Shown in pieces: positions 9,745 to 17,603 of a stretch of DNA of 28,461 nt; within the stretch, counting starts at the first letter, position 1, and every line of letters begins with the position of its first letter. Location of the stretch: positions 1 to 28,461 of the forward strand of contig SCVT01000117.1 of NCBI GenBank assembly GCA_004296815.1, in the 5' to 3' direction. The translations under genes were made by a program, and so were the position numbers. The notes beneath the pieces were generated by a model that was not told where the DNA came from, ran no database searches, and worked only from the letters and a program-made list of their open reading frames with translations. Source of the stretch: Reyranella sp. GTDB taxonomy: Bacteria; Pseudomonadota; Alphaproteobacteria; Reyranellales; Reyranellaceae.

Positions 9745-10677
9745 ATGAGCGACACCGCGCATACCCTCCCGAACAGCATCGGCACCGCCGAGACGTCGGC
9801 GCGCGTGCGCGACTACATCGACCTGCTGAAGCCCAGGGTGATGTCGCTGGTGGTCTTCACCGGCTGGGTCGGCCTGATGATCGCGCCGGGCCATGTCCAT
9901 CCGTTCACCGCGGCGCTCGCGGTGATCGCGATTGCGCTGGGTTCGGGGGCCGCCGGCGCCATCAACATGTGGTACGAGCGCGACCTCGATGCCCTGATGG
10001 ATCGCACGCGCCACCGGCCGCTGCCGTCGGGCCGCGTCGCGCCGGACGATGCGCTGGGCCTCGGCGTGCTGCTGTCGCTCTTCTCTGTCCTGCTGATGGC
10101 CGTGGCGACCAACTTCGCCGCCGCCGCGCTGCTCGCCGCGGCGATCCTGTTCTATGTCTTCGTTTATACGATCTGGCTGAAGCGCCGCACGCCGCAGAAC
10201 ATCGTGATCGGCGGTGCCGCCGGCGCTTTTCCGCCGATGATCGGCTGGGCCGCCGCCACCGGTGACGTGTCGGCCGTCGGCCTTTCACTCTTCCTCCTGG
10301 TGTTTCTGTGGACGCCGCCGCATTTCTGGGCGCTGGCCCTCTACCGGAGCGACGACTACCGCCGCGCCGGCGTGCCGATGCTGCCGGTGGTCGCCGGTCC
10401 GCGCGAGACCAAGCGGCAGATGCTGATCTACACGCTGTTGCTCGTGCCGGTGGCGCTGGTGCCGACGCTCTTCGGTGCGGTGGGCTGGCTCTACGGCGTC
10501 GTCGCGATCAGCCTCAGCCTTGCCTTCGTCGGACATGCGATTGCCGTGTGGCGGACCGCCGACGACGACACCGCACACGGCACGGCGCGGCGCATGTTCC
10601 GCTTCTCGCTCCTCTACCTCGCTGCGGTGTTCGCGGCACTGCCGGTCGATCTGCTCGTCGGCCGGATCGTCGGATGA
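9745..10677 (+). CDS. ctaB: Heme O synthase (protoheme IX farnesyltransferase)
   Basis: This 310-residue UbiA-family membrane prenyltransferase attaches a farnesyl group to heme B to make heme O, the precursor of the heme A used by the neighbouring oxidase. The first Asp-rich motif NMWYERDLDALMDRT (74-88) is followed by the conserved RHRPLPSGR; the second is DDYRRAGVPMLP. About nine hydrophobic helices are seen. The start ATG 9745 follows AAAGGCAC. The last codons overlap the next gene by ATGA (10674-10677), indicating translational coupling. Heme A synthase (CtaA) is not in the window and must be encoded elsewhere. Confidence 0.97.
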   Translation: MSDTAHTLPNSIGTAETSARVRDYIDLLKPRVMSLVVFTGWVGLMIAPGHVHPFTAALAVIAIALGSGAAGAINMWYERDLDALMDRTRHRPLPSGRVAPDDALGLGVLLSLFSVLLMAVATNFAAAALLAAAILFYVFVYTIWLKRRTPQNIVIGGAAGAFPPMIGWAAATGDVSAVGLSLFLLVFLWTPPHFWALALYRSDDYRRAGVPMLPVVAGPRETKRQMLIYTLLLVPVALVPTLFGAVGWLYGVVAISLSLAFVGHAIAVWRTADDDTAHGTARRMFRFSLLYLAAVFAALPVDLLVGRIVG

Positions 10678-10826
10678 GCGCCGCCGTGGTTCAGGACCGC
10701 CGCCCGGGCGACACCGACGTTCACCGACGCCAGCGCGGCAAGAACCTGTTCGTCGCCGGTTTCCTCGTCGTCATGGTCGTAGCGTTCTTCGCCTTGACCA
10801 TCGTACGCATGGGAGGCCACGGGTGA
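10674..10826 (+). CDS. Small single-helix membrane protein of the oxidase cluster (CoxF-like)
   Basis: This 50-residue protein has a basic N-terminal half (RRQRGKN) and one membrane helix, LFVAGFLVVMVVAFFALTIVRM, split here by its own loop of small residues, ending GGHG. Small proteins of this kind between ctaB and ctaG occur in many alphaproteobacterial oxidase operons and are sometimes named CoxF; their role is unproven, presumably assembly. Its ATG overlaps the ctaB stop (ATGA) and its stop overlaps the ctaG start (GTGA), so it is locked into the operon by coupling on both sides. That arrangement and the charge/helix pattern make it a real gene despite its size. Confidence 0.85.
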   Translation: MSAAVVQDRRPGDTDVHRRQRGKNLFVAGFLVVMVVAFFALTIVRMGGHG

Positions 10827-11425
10827 GCGCGGCGCCGAAGTCGATTGCCGAGAAGAACGCGCGCCTCGGCCGCCGTCTCGTGCTGCTGACCGCGGGCATG
10901 GGCGGTCTCGCCTATGCGTCGGCGCCGCTCTACGACCTCTTCTGCCGGACGACCGGCTTCGGCGGACGCCCGCTGGTGGCGCAGTCCGGTGACCGGCCAA
11001 TCCTCGATCGCACCGTGGCCGTGCGGTTCGACTCCAATGTCGATTCGGCGTTGCCGTGGCGTTTCGAGCCGTTGCAGCGCGAGGTGAGGGTGCGCCTGGG
11101 TGAGGAGCATCTCGCGCATTACCGCGTCACCAACGTCTCGCAGCGCCCAGTCGTCGGCACCTCGACCTACAACGTCACGCCCGAGCATGCCGGGCCGTGG
11201 TTCAACAAGCTCCAGTGCTTCTGCTTCACCGAGCAGCTGCTGCTGCCCGGGCAGTCGGTCGACATGCCCGTGGTCTTCTTCGTCGATCCCGAGTTGGACA
11301 AGGATCGACGCTACGACAACATCCGGACCGTCACGCTCTCGTACACTTTCTTCGAGGCGAAGACGGAACGGGCCAGGACCTTGCTCGGCGGCGTGCCTGC
11401 CGACGGACTTCGAAAGGGTGGATGA
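10823..11425 (+). CDS. ctaG: Cytochrome c oxidase assembly protein CtaG (Cox11 family)
   Basis: The 200-residue protein has one N-terminal membrane helix (about 18-36) and a periplasmic immunoglobulin-like domain that delivers copper to the CuB site of subunit I. The copper-binding CFCF motif is present in KLQCFCFTEQ (Cys132, Cys134), as is the extra conserved Cys41 in DLFCRTTGFGG. The start is GTG 10823, overlapping the previous stop, with GGGAGG upstream at good spacing. Its stop lies within the start region of coxC. Length and motifs are normal for the family. Confidence 0.97.
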   Translation: MSAAPKSIAEKNARLGRRLVLLTAGMGGLAYASAPLYDLFCRTTGFGGRPLVAQSGDRPILDRTVAVRFDSNVDSALPWRFEPLQREVRVRLGEEHLAHYRVTNVSQRPVVGTSTYNVTPEHAGPWFNKLQCFCFTEQLLLPGQSVDMPVVFFVDPELDKDRRYDNIRTVTLSYTFFEAKTERARTLLGGVPADGLRKGG

Positions 11426-11427
11426 AC

Positions 11428-12300
11428 ATGGCCGACGGCACTCCCAAGCATCCGTATCACCTCGTAGATCCCAGCCCGTGGCCGGCGCTGGGCTCGCTCG
11501 GCGCGCTGCTGCTGGCGCTCGGCGCCGGGGTCGGCATGCATCCGGACATGCTCGGGCCGCAGATGAAGGCGGTGGTCGACGCCGTGCACTGGTGGGTGAT
11601 CGCCCCCGGCCTGCTGCTGATCTTCGCGGTCATGTACTGGTGGTGGAGCGACGTCATCGTCGAGTCGCGCAAGTACCATACGCCGGTGGTTCAGCTCGGC
11701 CTGCGCTACGGCATGATCCTGTTCATCGCCTCGGAAGTGCTGTTCTTTGCCGCCTTCTTCTGGGCGTTCTTCGACTCGGCGCTCTATCCCAACTCGCCCG
11801 AGATGCCGGTCCGCGCCGAGGCGACCGGTGGCGTGTGGCCGCCCAAGGGCACCAGCATCATCGCGCCGTTCGACTTGCCGCTGATGAACACACTGATCCT
11901 GCTGCTCTCGGGCACCACGGTGACCTGGGCGCATCATGCGATCATCGAGGGCAACAAGCGCGACGCCGTGCGTGGCCTGCTGTGCACCGTGGTTCTGGGC
12001 GCGATCTTCACCGGTGTGCAGGCCTACGAGTACCTGCATGCGCCGTTCAGCTTCCGTGAGAACATCTACTCGTCGACCTTCTTCATGGCGACGGGCTTCC
12101 ATGGCTTCCACGTCCTGGTCGGCACGACCTTCCTTCTCGTCTGCCTGTTCCGGGCGATGGATGGCCAGTTCCTGCCCAAGCAGCATTTCGGCTTCGAGGC
12201 CGCGGCCTGGTATTGGCACTTCGTCGACGTGGTGTGGCTGTTCCTGTTCTTCTGCATTTACTGGTGGGGTGCCGGAAAGGCGCCGATCGCCCTGCACTGA
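11428..12300 (+). CDS. coxC: Cytochrome c oxidase subunit III
   Basis: This is the 290-residue seven-helix subunit III (CtaE), which stabilises subunit I and supports proton uptake. It opens with the conserved KHPYHLVDPSPWP and contains SEVLFFAAFFWAFF, the FHGFHVLVGT segment, and the end WYWHFVDVVWLFLF. Two starts are possible: ATG 11422 overlaps the ctaG stop as ATGA, and ATG 11428 is six bases later. AGGG at 11415-11418 is nine bases from the second and only three from the first, so 11428 is preferred; the difference is two residues. A strong terminator follows 21 bases after the stop. Confidence 0.97.
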   Translation: MADGTPKHPYHLVDPSPWPALGSLGALLLALGAGVGMHPDMLGPQMKAVVDAVHWWVIAPGLLLIFAVMYWWWSDVIVESRKYHTPVVQLGLRYGMILFIASEVLFFAAFFWAFFDSALYPNSPEMPVRAEATGGVWPPKGTSIIAPFDLPLMNTLILLLSGTTVTWAHHAIIEGNKRDAVRGLLCTVVLGAIFTGVQAYEYLHAPFSFRENIYSSTFFMATGFHGFHVLVGTTFLLVCLFRAMDGQFLPKQHFGFEAAAWYWHFVDVVWLFLFFCIYWWGAGKAPIALH

Positions 12301-12321
12301 GCGGGAAAGCCGACTATCTTG

Positions 12322-12354
12322 GAACCGCCGGGCGCTCCCCGGCGGTTCGTTTTT
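12322..12354 (+). terminator. Intrinsic terminator between coxC and SURF1
   Basis: GAACCGCCGGG (12322-12332) and its exact reverse complement (12338-12348) form an 11-bp GC-rich stem with a five-base loop. GTTTTT follows at 12349-12354, a textbook Rho-independent terminator. It lies 21 bases after coxC. The SURF1 start is only 11 bases after the T-run, so SURF1 must be reached by read-through. Confidence 0.85.
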
Positions 12355-12365
12355 GGAAGGGACAA

Positions 12366-13115
12366 ATGATCCGTCTGAGGCCCGCGCTCTGGCCCACGCT
12401 CTTCTCGCTGCCCGTGCTGCTGGTTTCGTTGGGGCTGGGCGTCTGGCAGATGGAGCGCCGCGCCTGGAAGCAGGACATCCTCGATCGCATCGCCGTCAAC
12501 CAGGCGGCGGCGCCGATGACCCTCGACGAACTGCTGCGCGGCGAACCGCTGCGTCACGAGTACGGTCGCGTGAAGGTCGCGGGCACCTTCGAGCACGGCA
12601 AGGAGTTCTACCTGGCTGCGCGCAGCCTCAAGAACAAGGTCGGCGTGCAAGTGGTGACGCCGCTCAAGACCGATGATGGCCGCGTCGTCCTCTTCGACCG
12701 CGGCTGGATCCCGTCGGAGGCCAAGGATCCCGCGCGCCGTGCCGCCGGGCAGCCGGCCGGCCGGGTCGAGCTGACCGGCATCGTTCGGCGCAGCCAGACC
12801 GAGCGCCGCCAGTTCGCGCCGGAGAACGCGCCCGACAAGAACGTATGGTTCCGGGTCGACGTGCCGCTGATGCGCAAGATGGCCGGCGCGCCGGCCGAGG
12901 CGCGGCTCGACAGGTTCTTCCTCGATGCCGACGCGACGCCCAACACCGGCGGCCTGCCGGTCGGCGGCCAGACGCGGCTCGACATCCCCAACGATCACCT
13001 GCAGTACGCCATCACCTGGTTCCTGATCGCGCTGGCGCTGGTCGGCGTCTATCTCGCCTATCATTGGGAGACCGGCCGGCTCGAGATCGGTGGTCGCCGC
13101 AAGGGCGGCGCATGA
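12366..13115 (+). CDS. SURF1 family cytochrome oxidase assembly protein
   Basis: The 249-residue protein has the SURF1 layout: a first membrane helix near 9-27 followed by GVWQMERRAWK, a large periplasmic domain, and a second helix near 215-233 beginning HLQYAITWF. SURF1 proteins help insert heme a into subunit I. GWIP and the region around DRG match the conserved middle. An AAGGGA site precedes ATG 12366, directly after the terminator hairpin at 12322-12354. The final codons overlap the M32 peptidase gene (ATGA at 13112-13115). In many alphaproteobacteria a DUF983 gene lies between coxC and SURF1; none is present here. Confidence 0.95.
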   Translation: MIRLRPALWPTLFSLPVLLVSLGLGVWQMERRAWKQDILDRIAVNQAAAPMTLDELLRGEPLRHEYGRVKVAGTFEHGKEFYLAARSLKNKVGVQVVTPLKTDDGRVVLFDRGWIPSEAKDPARRAAGQPAGRVELTGIVRRSQTERRQFAPENAPDKNVWFRVDVPLMRKMAGAPAEARLDRFFLDADATPNTGGLPVGGQTRLDIPNDHLQYAITWFLIALALVGVYLAYHWETGRLEIGGRRKGGA

Positions 13116-14614
13116 TCGCCAACGACCCTTATTCCGAGCTTGAGCGCCGCTTCGGGCGGTTGAGCGCGGTCCATCGCGCCCAGGCCATCCTGAACTGGGA
13201 CCGCTCGACCATGATGCCGGACGGCGCGAGCGACGACCGCGCCGACCAGCTCGCGACGCTGGGCGTCATCGCCCACGAGATCATCGTCGCGCCCGAGATG
13301 CCGGATCTGCTGGCGCGGGCGGAGGAGGGCGCGAGCGCGCTCGACCCCTGGCAGGCCGCCAACCTGCGCGAGATGCGCCGGTCCTGGGTGCACGAGAGCG
13401 CGTTGCCGGCCGACCTCGTCGAGGCGCGAACGCGTGCCTGTTCCGCCTGCGAGATGGTGTGGCGCGAGGCTAAGAAGAATGCCGACTTCAAGTCGCTGCT
13501 GCCGACGCTTTCGGAAGTGCTGACGATCATGCGCCGTGTCGGCGAGGCGAAGGCCGCGGCCCTCGGCACCTCGCTCTACGACGCGCTGCTCGACGAGTTC
13601 GAGCCGGGCGGGCGGTCCGCCCGCATCGACGTACTGTTCGCCGAACTGCGGGCATTCTTACCCGATTTGCTGGGCCGGGTGCTCGAGCAGCAGAAGCACC
13701 AGCCGCCGATCCTGCCGCTCGAGGGGCCGTTCCCGGTCGAGGCGCAGCGCCGCTTGGGCGAAGAGCTGATCCGCCGAATCGGCTTCGACTTCCACCACGG
13801 CCGTCTCGACGTCTCCGCGCATCCCTTCACCGGCGGGACCGCCGACGACGTGCGGATCACGACGCGCTACGACGAGCAGGATTTCGCTCGCGCCCTGATG
13901 GGCGTGCTGCACGAGACCGGCCACGGCCTCTACGAGGCCGGACTGCCGCGCCAGTGGCGGCGCCAGCCGGTCGGCAGCGCGCGCGGCATGACCCTGCACG
14001 AGAGCCAGTCGCTCCTCATGGAGATGCAGGCCTGCCGCAGCGACGCCTTCATCCGCTTCGCCGCCCCGCGCATGCGCGCGGCCTTCGGCAAGGACGGGCC
14101 GGCCTGGACCGAGGCCAACATCCACCGGATCTACACCAGGGTCGCGCCGGGCTTCATCCGCGTCGACGCCGACGAGGTCACCTATCCGCTGCACATCATG
14201 CTGCGCTACCGGCTGGAGCGCGCGATGCTGGCGGGCGACCTGGCGCTCGCCGACCTGCCCGGCGCCTGGAACGACGGCATGCGCGAGCTGCTCGGCATCG
14301 TGCCCCCCGACGATACGTTGGGCTGCCTGCAGGACATTCACTGGCCGGATGGCGGCTGGGGCTACTTCCCGACCTACACGCTGGGGGCCATCGCCGCTGC
14401 CCAGCTGTTCGCGGCTGCCCAGCGGGCCGTGCCGGGTTTGATGGAGGCCATTGGACAGGGCGATTTTGCGCCGTTGCTGGCCTGGCTGCGCGCCAACGTG
14501 CACGGCAAGGGCTCGATCGCCACGACCGACGAGATCCTGGCCGGGGCGACCGGGGCGGGGCTCGGAACGGCCGCCTTCAAAGCCCATCTGGAAAGCCGCT
14601 ACCTCAAGGCGTAA
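13112..14614 (+). CDS. M32 family metallocarboxypeptidase
   Basis: This 500-residue protein matches thermostable carboxypeptidase 1 (M32), a cytoplasmic zinc enzyme that removes C-terminal residues from peptides. The zinc site is complete: HETGH (267-271) with catalytic Glu268, and the third ligand Glu297 in HESQS. The conserved ILNWDRSTMMP near residue 25 and the late motifs RVDADEVTYPLHIMLRYRLE (an M32 hallmark) and DIHWPDGGWGYFPTYTLG are present. There is no signal peptide. The start overlaps the SURF1 stop by four bases, and the DUF1272 gene follows nine bases after its stop, so it belongs to the SURF1-thrC run although it has no obvious link to respiration. Confidence 0.96.
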   Translation: MIANDPYSELERRFGRLSAVHRAQAILNWDRSTMMPDGASDDRADQLATLGVIAHEIIVAPEMPDLLARAEEGASALDPWQAANLREMRRSWVHESALPADLVEARTRACSACEMVWREAKKNADFKSLLPTLSEVLTIMRRVGEAKAAALGTSLYDALLDEFEPGGRSARIDVLFAELRAFLPDLLGRVLEQQKHQPPILPLEGPFPVEAQRRLGEELIRRIGFDFHHGRLDVSAHPFTGGTADDVRITTRYDEQDFARALMGVLHETGHGLYEAGLPRQWRRQPVGSARGMTLHESQSLLMEMQACRSDAFIRFAAPRMRAAFGKDGPAWTEANIHRIYTRVAPGFIRVDADEVTYPLHIMLRYRLERAMLAGDLALADLPGAWNDGMRELLGIVPPDDTLGCLQDIHWPDGGWGYFPTYTLGAIAAAQLFAAAQRAVPGLMEAIGQGDFAPLLAWLRANVHGKGSIATTDEILAGATGAGLGTAAFKAHLESRYLKA

Positions 14615-14623
14615 GAGGGAACC

Positions 14624-14875
14624 ATGCTCGACCTGCGCCCGAACTGCGAATGCTGCGACAAGGACCTGCCCAACGGCGCGTCCGATGCCCTGATCTGCAC
14701 CTTCGAGTGCACGTTCTGTGCGGATTGCGCGCGAACTCGGCTGGGCGGTCATTGCCCGAATTGCGGCGGCGATCTGGTCAAACGGCCGACCCGCCCCGAG
14801 AAGATGCTGGCCAAGTATCCGGCCTCCACCAAACGGGTCCGCAAGGACCACGAGGCCTGCCGCCAGGTCGCCTAG
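14624..14875 (+). CDS. DUF1272 small cysteine-rich protein
   Basis: The 83-residue protein matches DUF1272: it opens MLDLRPNCECCDKDLP and continues ALICTFECTFCADCA and GGHCPNCGGDLVKRP. Nine Cys in the first 47 residues (8, 10, 11, 25, 29, 32, 35, 44, 47) indicate a zinc-ribbon or similar metal site. Function is unknown; such proteins usually bind zinc and may contact nucleic acid or protein. GAGGGAACC supplies the ribosome-binding site for ATG 14624. It is placed between the M32 peptidase and threonine synthase genes on the same strand with small gaps. Confidence 0.93.
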   Translation: MLDLRPNCECCDKDLPNGASDALICTFECTFCADCARTRLGGHCPNCGGDLVKRPTRPEKMLAKYPASTKRVRKDHEACRQVA

Positions 14876-14895
14876 CCGACTAGACGGAGTTTCAG

Positions 14896-16338
14896 TTGCA
14901 GTACATCAGCACGCGCCACGGCTCGCAGGGGCAACCCTCGCCGCTCGGCTTCGAGGACATCATGCTCGCGGGCCTCGCCCGCGACGGCGGCCTCTACCTG
15001 CCGGCCGAGTGGCCGCAGTTTTCCAAGACCGAGATCGCCTCCATGAAGGGCCTCGGCTACACCGAGCTCGCCTTCCGCATCATGCGCCCCTTCGTCGGCG
15101 ACACGTTCGACGAGGCAACCTTCCGCCGCCTGATCGCCGAGGCCTATGCCTCGTTCGAGACGCCGGAGGTGGCGCCGGTGAAGCCGCTCGGCGCCTCGGG
15201 CCTCCATCTCATGGAGCTGTTCCATGGGCCGACGCTCGCCTTCAAGGACGTGGCGCTGCAGCTTTTGGGTCGCATGCTCGACCAGACGCTGACGGTGCGC
15301 GGTCAGCACGCGACCATCGTCGGCGCAACGTCGGGCGACACCGGCTCGGCTGCCATCGAGGCGGTGCGCGACCGCAAGACCATCGACATCTTCATGCTGT
15401 TCCCCAAGGGCCGCGTGAGCGAGGTCCAGCGCCGGCAGATGACGACGGTGCTGGCGCCCAACGTGCACAACATCGCTGTCCAGGGCACGTTCGACGACTG
15501 CCAGGATCTCGCCAAGGCCTGCTTCAACGATCTCGCCTTCCGCGACCGCCATGCGCTGACGGCGGTGAACTCGATCAACTTCGCCCGCGTGATGGCGCAG
15601 ATCGTCTACTACTTCTGGGCTGCCCTGAAGCTCGGCGCGCCGGAGCGGCCGGTCGCGTTCACCGTGCCCAGCGGCAATTTCGGCAACGTCTATGCGGGCT
15701 ATGCTGCGAAGCGGATGGGCCTGCCGATCTCGCACTTCGTGATCGGCACCAACAGCAACGACATCCTGGCGCGCTTCTTCGAGAGCGGTACGATGACCAC
15801 CACCGAGGTCGTGCCGACCTACAGCCCGAGCATGGACATCCAGATCTCGAGCAACTTCGAGCGGCTGCTGTTCGACCTCTACGACCGCAACGGCGCCACC
15901 TTGGCCGATGCGATGACCGCGTTCCGCAGCACCGGCACCCTCAAGGTCGGCGCCAACGCGCTGGCGGGCGTCCGCGAGCTGTTCGATGCCGGCCGCGTCG
16001 ACGAGCCCGGTACGCTGGCGGCCATCGCCGACTGCCGCAAGCGCTTCGGCGAGACGATCGAGCCGCACACTGCGGTGGGCTATGCCGTGGCCCAGCAGCA
16101 CCGCCGCGATCCGTCTGTCCCGATGGTCATGCTGGCGACCGCGCATCCCGCCAAGTTCCCCGACGCCGTCGAGAAGGCCGTCGGCGTGCGGCCGAAGCTG
16201 CCGGCGCGCCTCGGCGACCTGATGGACCGCGCCGAGCGCGTCGATGGCCTGCGCAACGACATCGAGGCACTGAAGGAGATGATCGACGATCGCCGCGCCA
16301 TGGCCGCCGCGCCGGCCCGCCCGAAGGTGCGCACATGA
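14896..16338 (+). CDS. thrC: Threonine synthase
   Basis: The 480-residue PLP enzyme converts O-phosphohomoserine to threonine, the last step of threonine synthesis. ELFHGPTLAFKD holds the PLP-binding Lys117, and GATSGDTGSAAIEAV is the phosphate-binding loop; the long form resembles the yeast/E. coli class. The start is TTG at 14896, set by GGAG eight bases upstream and by the family start QYISTRHG; no nearby in-frame ATG would keep that sequence. The rare start may lower expression. The end overlaps the M16 gene by ATGA (16335-16338). The thrC-M16 pair next to cox genes is common in alphaproteobacteria. Confidence 0.97.
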   Translation: MQYISTRHGSQGQPSPLGFEDIMLAGLARDGGLYLPAEWPQFSKTEIASMKGLGYTELAFRIMRPFVGDTFDEATFRRLIAEAYASFETPEVAPVKPLGASGLHLMELFHGPTLAFKDVALQLLGRMLDQTLTVRGQHATIVGATSGDTGSAAIEAVRDRKTIDIFMLFPKGRVSEVQRRQMTTVLAPNVHNIAVQGTFDDCQDLAKACFNDLAFRDRHALTAVNSINFARVMAQIVYYFWAALKLGAPERPVAFTVPSGNFGNVYAGYAAKRMGLPISHFVIGTNSNDILARFFESGTMTTTEVVPTYSPSMDIQISSNFERLLFDLYDRNGATLADAMTAFRSTGTLKVGANALAGVRELFDAGRVDEPGTLAAIADCRKRFGETIEPHTAVGYAVAQQHRRDPSVPMVMLATAHPAKFPDAVEKAVGVRPKLPARLGDLMDRAERVDGLRNDIEALKEMIDDRRAMAAAPARPKVRT

Positions 16339-17603
16339 GCGGCGTCAAGGTCACGACGCTCGGCAACGGGCTCAGGGTCGCCGTCGACGAGATGCCCGAG
16401 GTCGAGTCGGCCTCGCTCGGCATCTGGGTGGCCTGCGGCACGCGCCACGAGACCGCCGAGCTGAACGGCATGGCCCACATGCTGGAGCACATGGCGTTCA
16501 AGGGAACGCGCACGCGCTCGGCCCGCGCCATTGCCGAGGAGATCGAGAACGTCGGTGGCAGCCTCAACGCCTATACCGGCCGCGAGATCACCGCCTACCA
16601 TGCTTCGGTGCTGAAGGAAGACGTCGGCCTCGGCGTCGAGATGATCTCGGATATCCTGCGCAACTCGGTGTTCGATCCCGACGAGCTGCAGCGCGAGCGC
16701 GGCGTCATCCTGCAGGAGATCGGCCAGGCGCTCGACACGCCGGACGACATCATCTTCGACCAGTTCCAGGAGACCGCGCTGCCGGGGCAGCCGCTCGGCC
16801 GGCCGGTACTGGGCACCGCGCAGACGGTCGAGACGATCGGCCGTGACGACCTGTTCGCCTACCTGGCACGTCACTACACCGCCTCCAACATGGTCCTGTC
16901 GGCAGCGGGCCGCGTCGAGCACGACCAGATCGTGGACCTCGCCGAGAAGCATTTCGGGTCGGTGCCGCGCACGCCGGCCAACGCCGAGGCGCCGACGCCC
17001 CTGATGTATGTCGGCGGCGACGGCCGCGAGCAGCGCGTGCTGGAGCAGGCCCATCTCGTGCTGGGCTGCGAGGGAATCGGCTACCGCGACCCGGATTATT
17101 TCGCGCTGGCGATCTACTCGACCCTGTTCGGTGGCGGCATGTCCTCGCGCCTGTTCCAGAGAATCCGCGAGGAGCGGGGCCTGGTCTACGGCATCCACTG
17201 CTTCAACACGGCCTATGCCGACGGCGGCCTGTTCGGCATCTATGCCGGCACGGGCGAGGACGATCTCGCCGAGCTGGTGCCGGCGGTGTGCGAGGAGTTC
17301 GTGGGCGTGGTCGACACGCTGAACGAGCAGGAGCTCATCCGTGCGCGCAACCAGATCAAAGCCGGCACGCTGATGGCGCTGGAGTCGAGCGGCGCGCGCT
17401 GCGAGCAGGCCGCGCGCCATCTCATCGTCCACGGCCGCCCGATCCCCTATGCCGAGATCGTGGCCCGCATCGAGGCGGTCGACCAGAACGCCGTCCGCCG
17501 CGTCGCGCGGCGCCTGCTGCAGGGCAAGCTCACGCTCGCGGCCCTCGGTCCGATCGGCGGGCTGGAATCCCTCGATCGGATCGCTGCCCGTCTCGCGGCG
17601 TAG
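16335..17603 (+). CDS. M16 family zinc metallopeptidase (mitochondrial processing peptidase-like)
   Basis: The 422-residue protein has the two-domain M16B form. The inverted zinc motif HMLEH (His48, Glu51, His52) and distal ligand Glu128 (VILQEIG), 76 residues after His52, match the processing-peptidase spacing. The second domain keeps the conserved FGGGMSSRLFQRIREERGLVY segment in split form (GGGMSSRLFQ, then REERGLVYGI). It is the bacterial relative of mitochondrial processing peptidase and probably cleaves short peptides; its substrate is unknown. The start overlaps thrC (ATGA). No signal peptide is seen. The stop abuts the ahpF stop on the other strand without any spacer (17603/17604). 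Confidence 0.96.
   Translation: MSGVKVTTLGNGLRVAVDEMPEVESASLGIWVACGTRHETAELNGMAHMLEHMAFKGTRTRSARAIAEEIENVGGSLNAYTGREITAYHASVLKEDVGLGVEMISDILRNSVFDPDELQRERGVILQEIGQALDTPDDIIFDQFQETALPGQPLGRPVLGTAQTVETIGRDDLFAYLARHYTASNMVLSAAGRVEHDQIVDLAEKHFGSVPRTPANAEAPTPLMYVGGDGREQRVLEQAHLVLGCEGIGYRDPDYFALAIYSTLFGGGMSSRLFQRIREERGLVYGIHCFNTAYADGGLFGIYAGTGEDDLAELVPAVCEEFVGVVDTLNEQELIRARNQIKAGTLMALESSGARCEQAARHLIVHGRPIPYAEIVARIEAVDQNAVRRVARRLLQGKLTLAALGPIGGLESLDRIAARLAA

Noticed and set aside
14718..16334. Long in-frame extension upstream of the M16 gene through thrC
   Set aside because: It is an Arg/Ala-rich shadow of thrC in another frame. The M16 start is fixed by the ATGA overlap and the family N-terminus.
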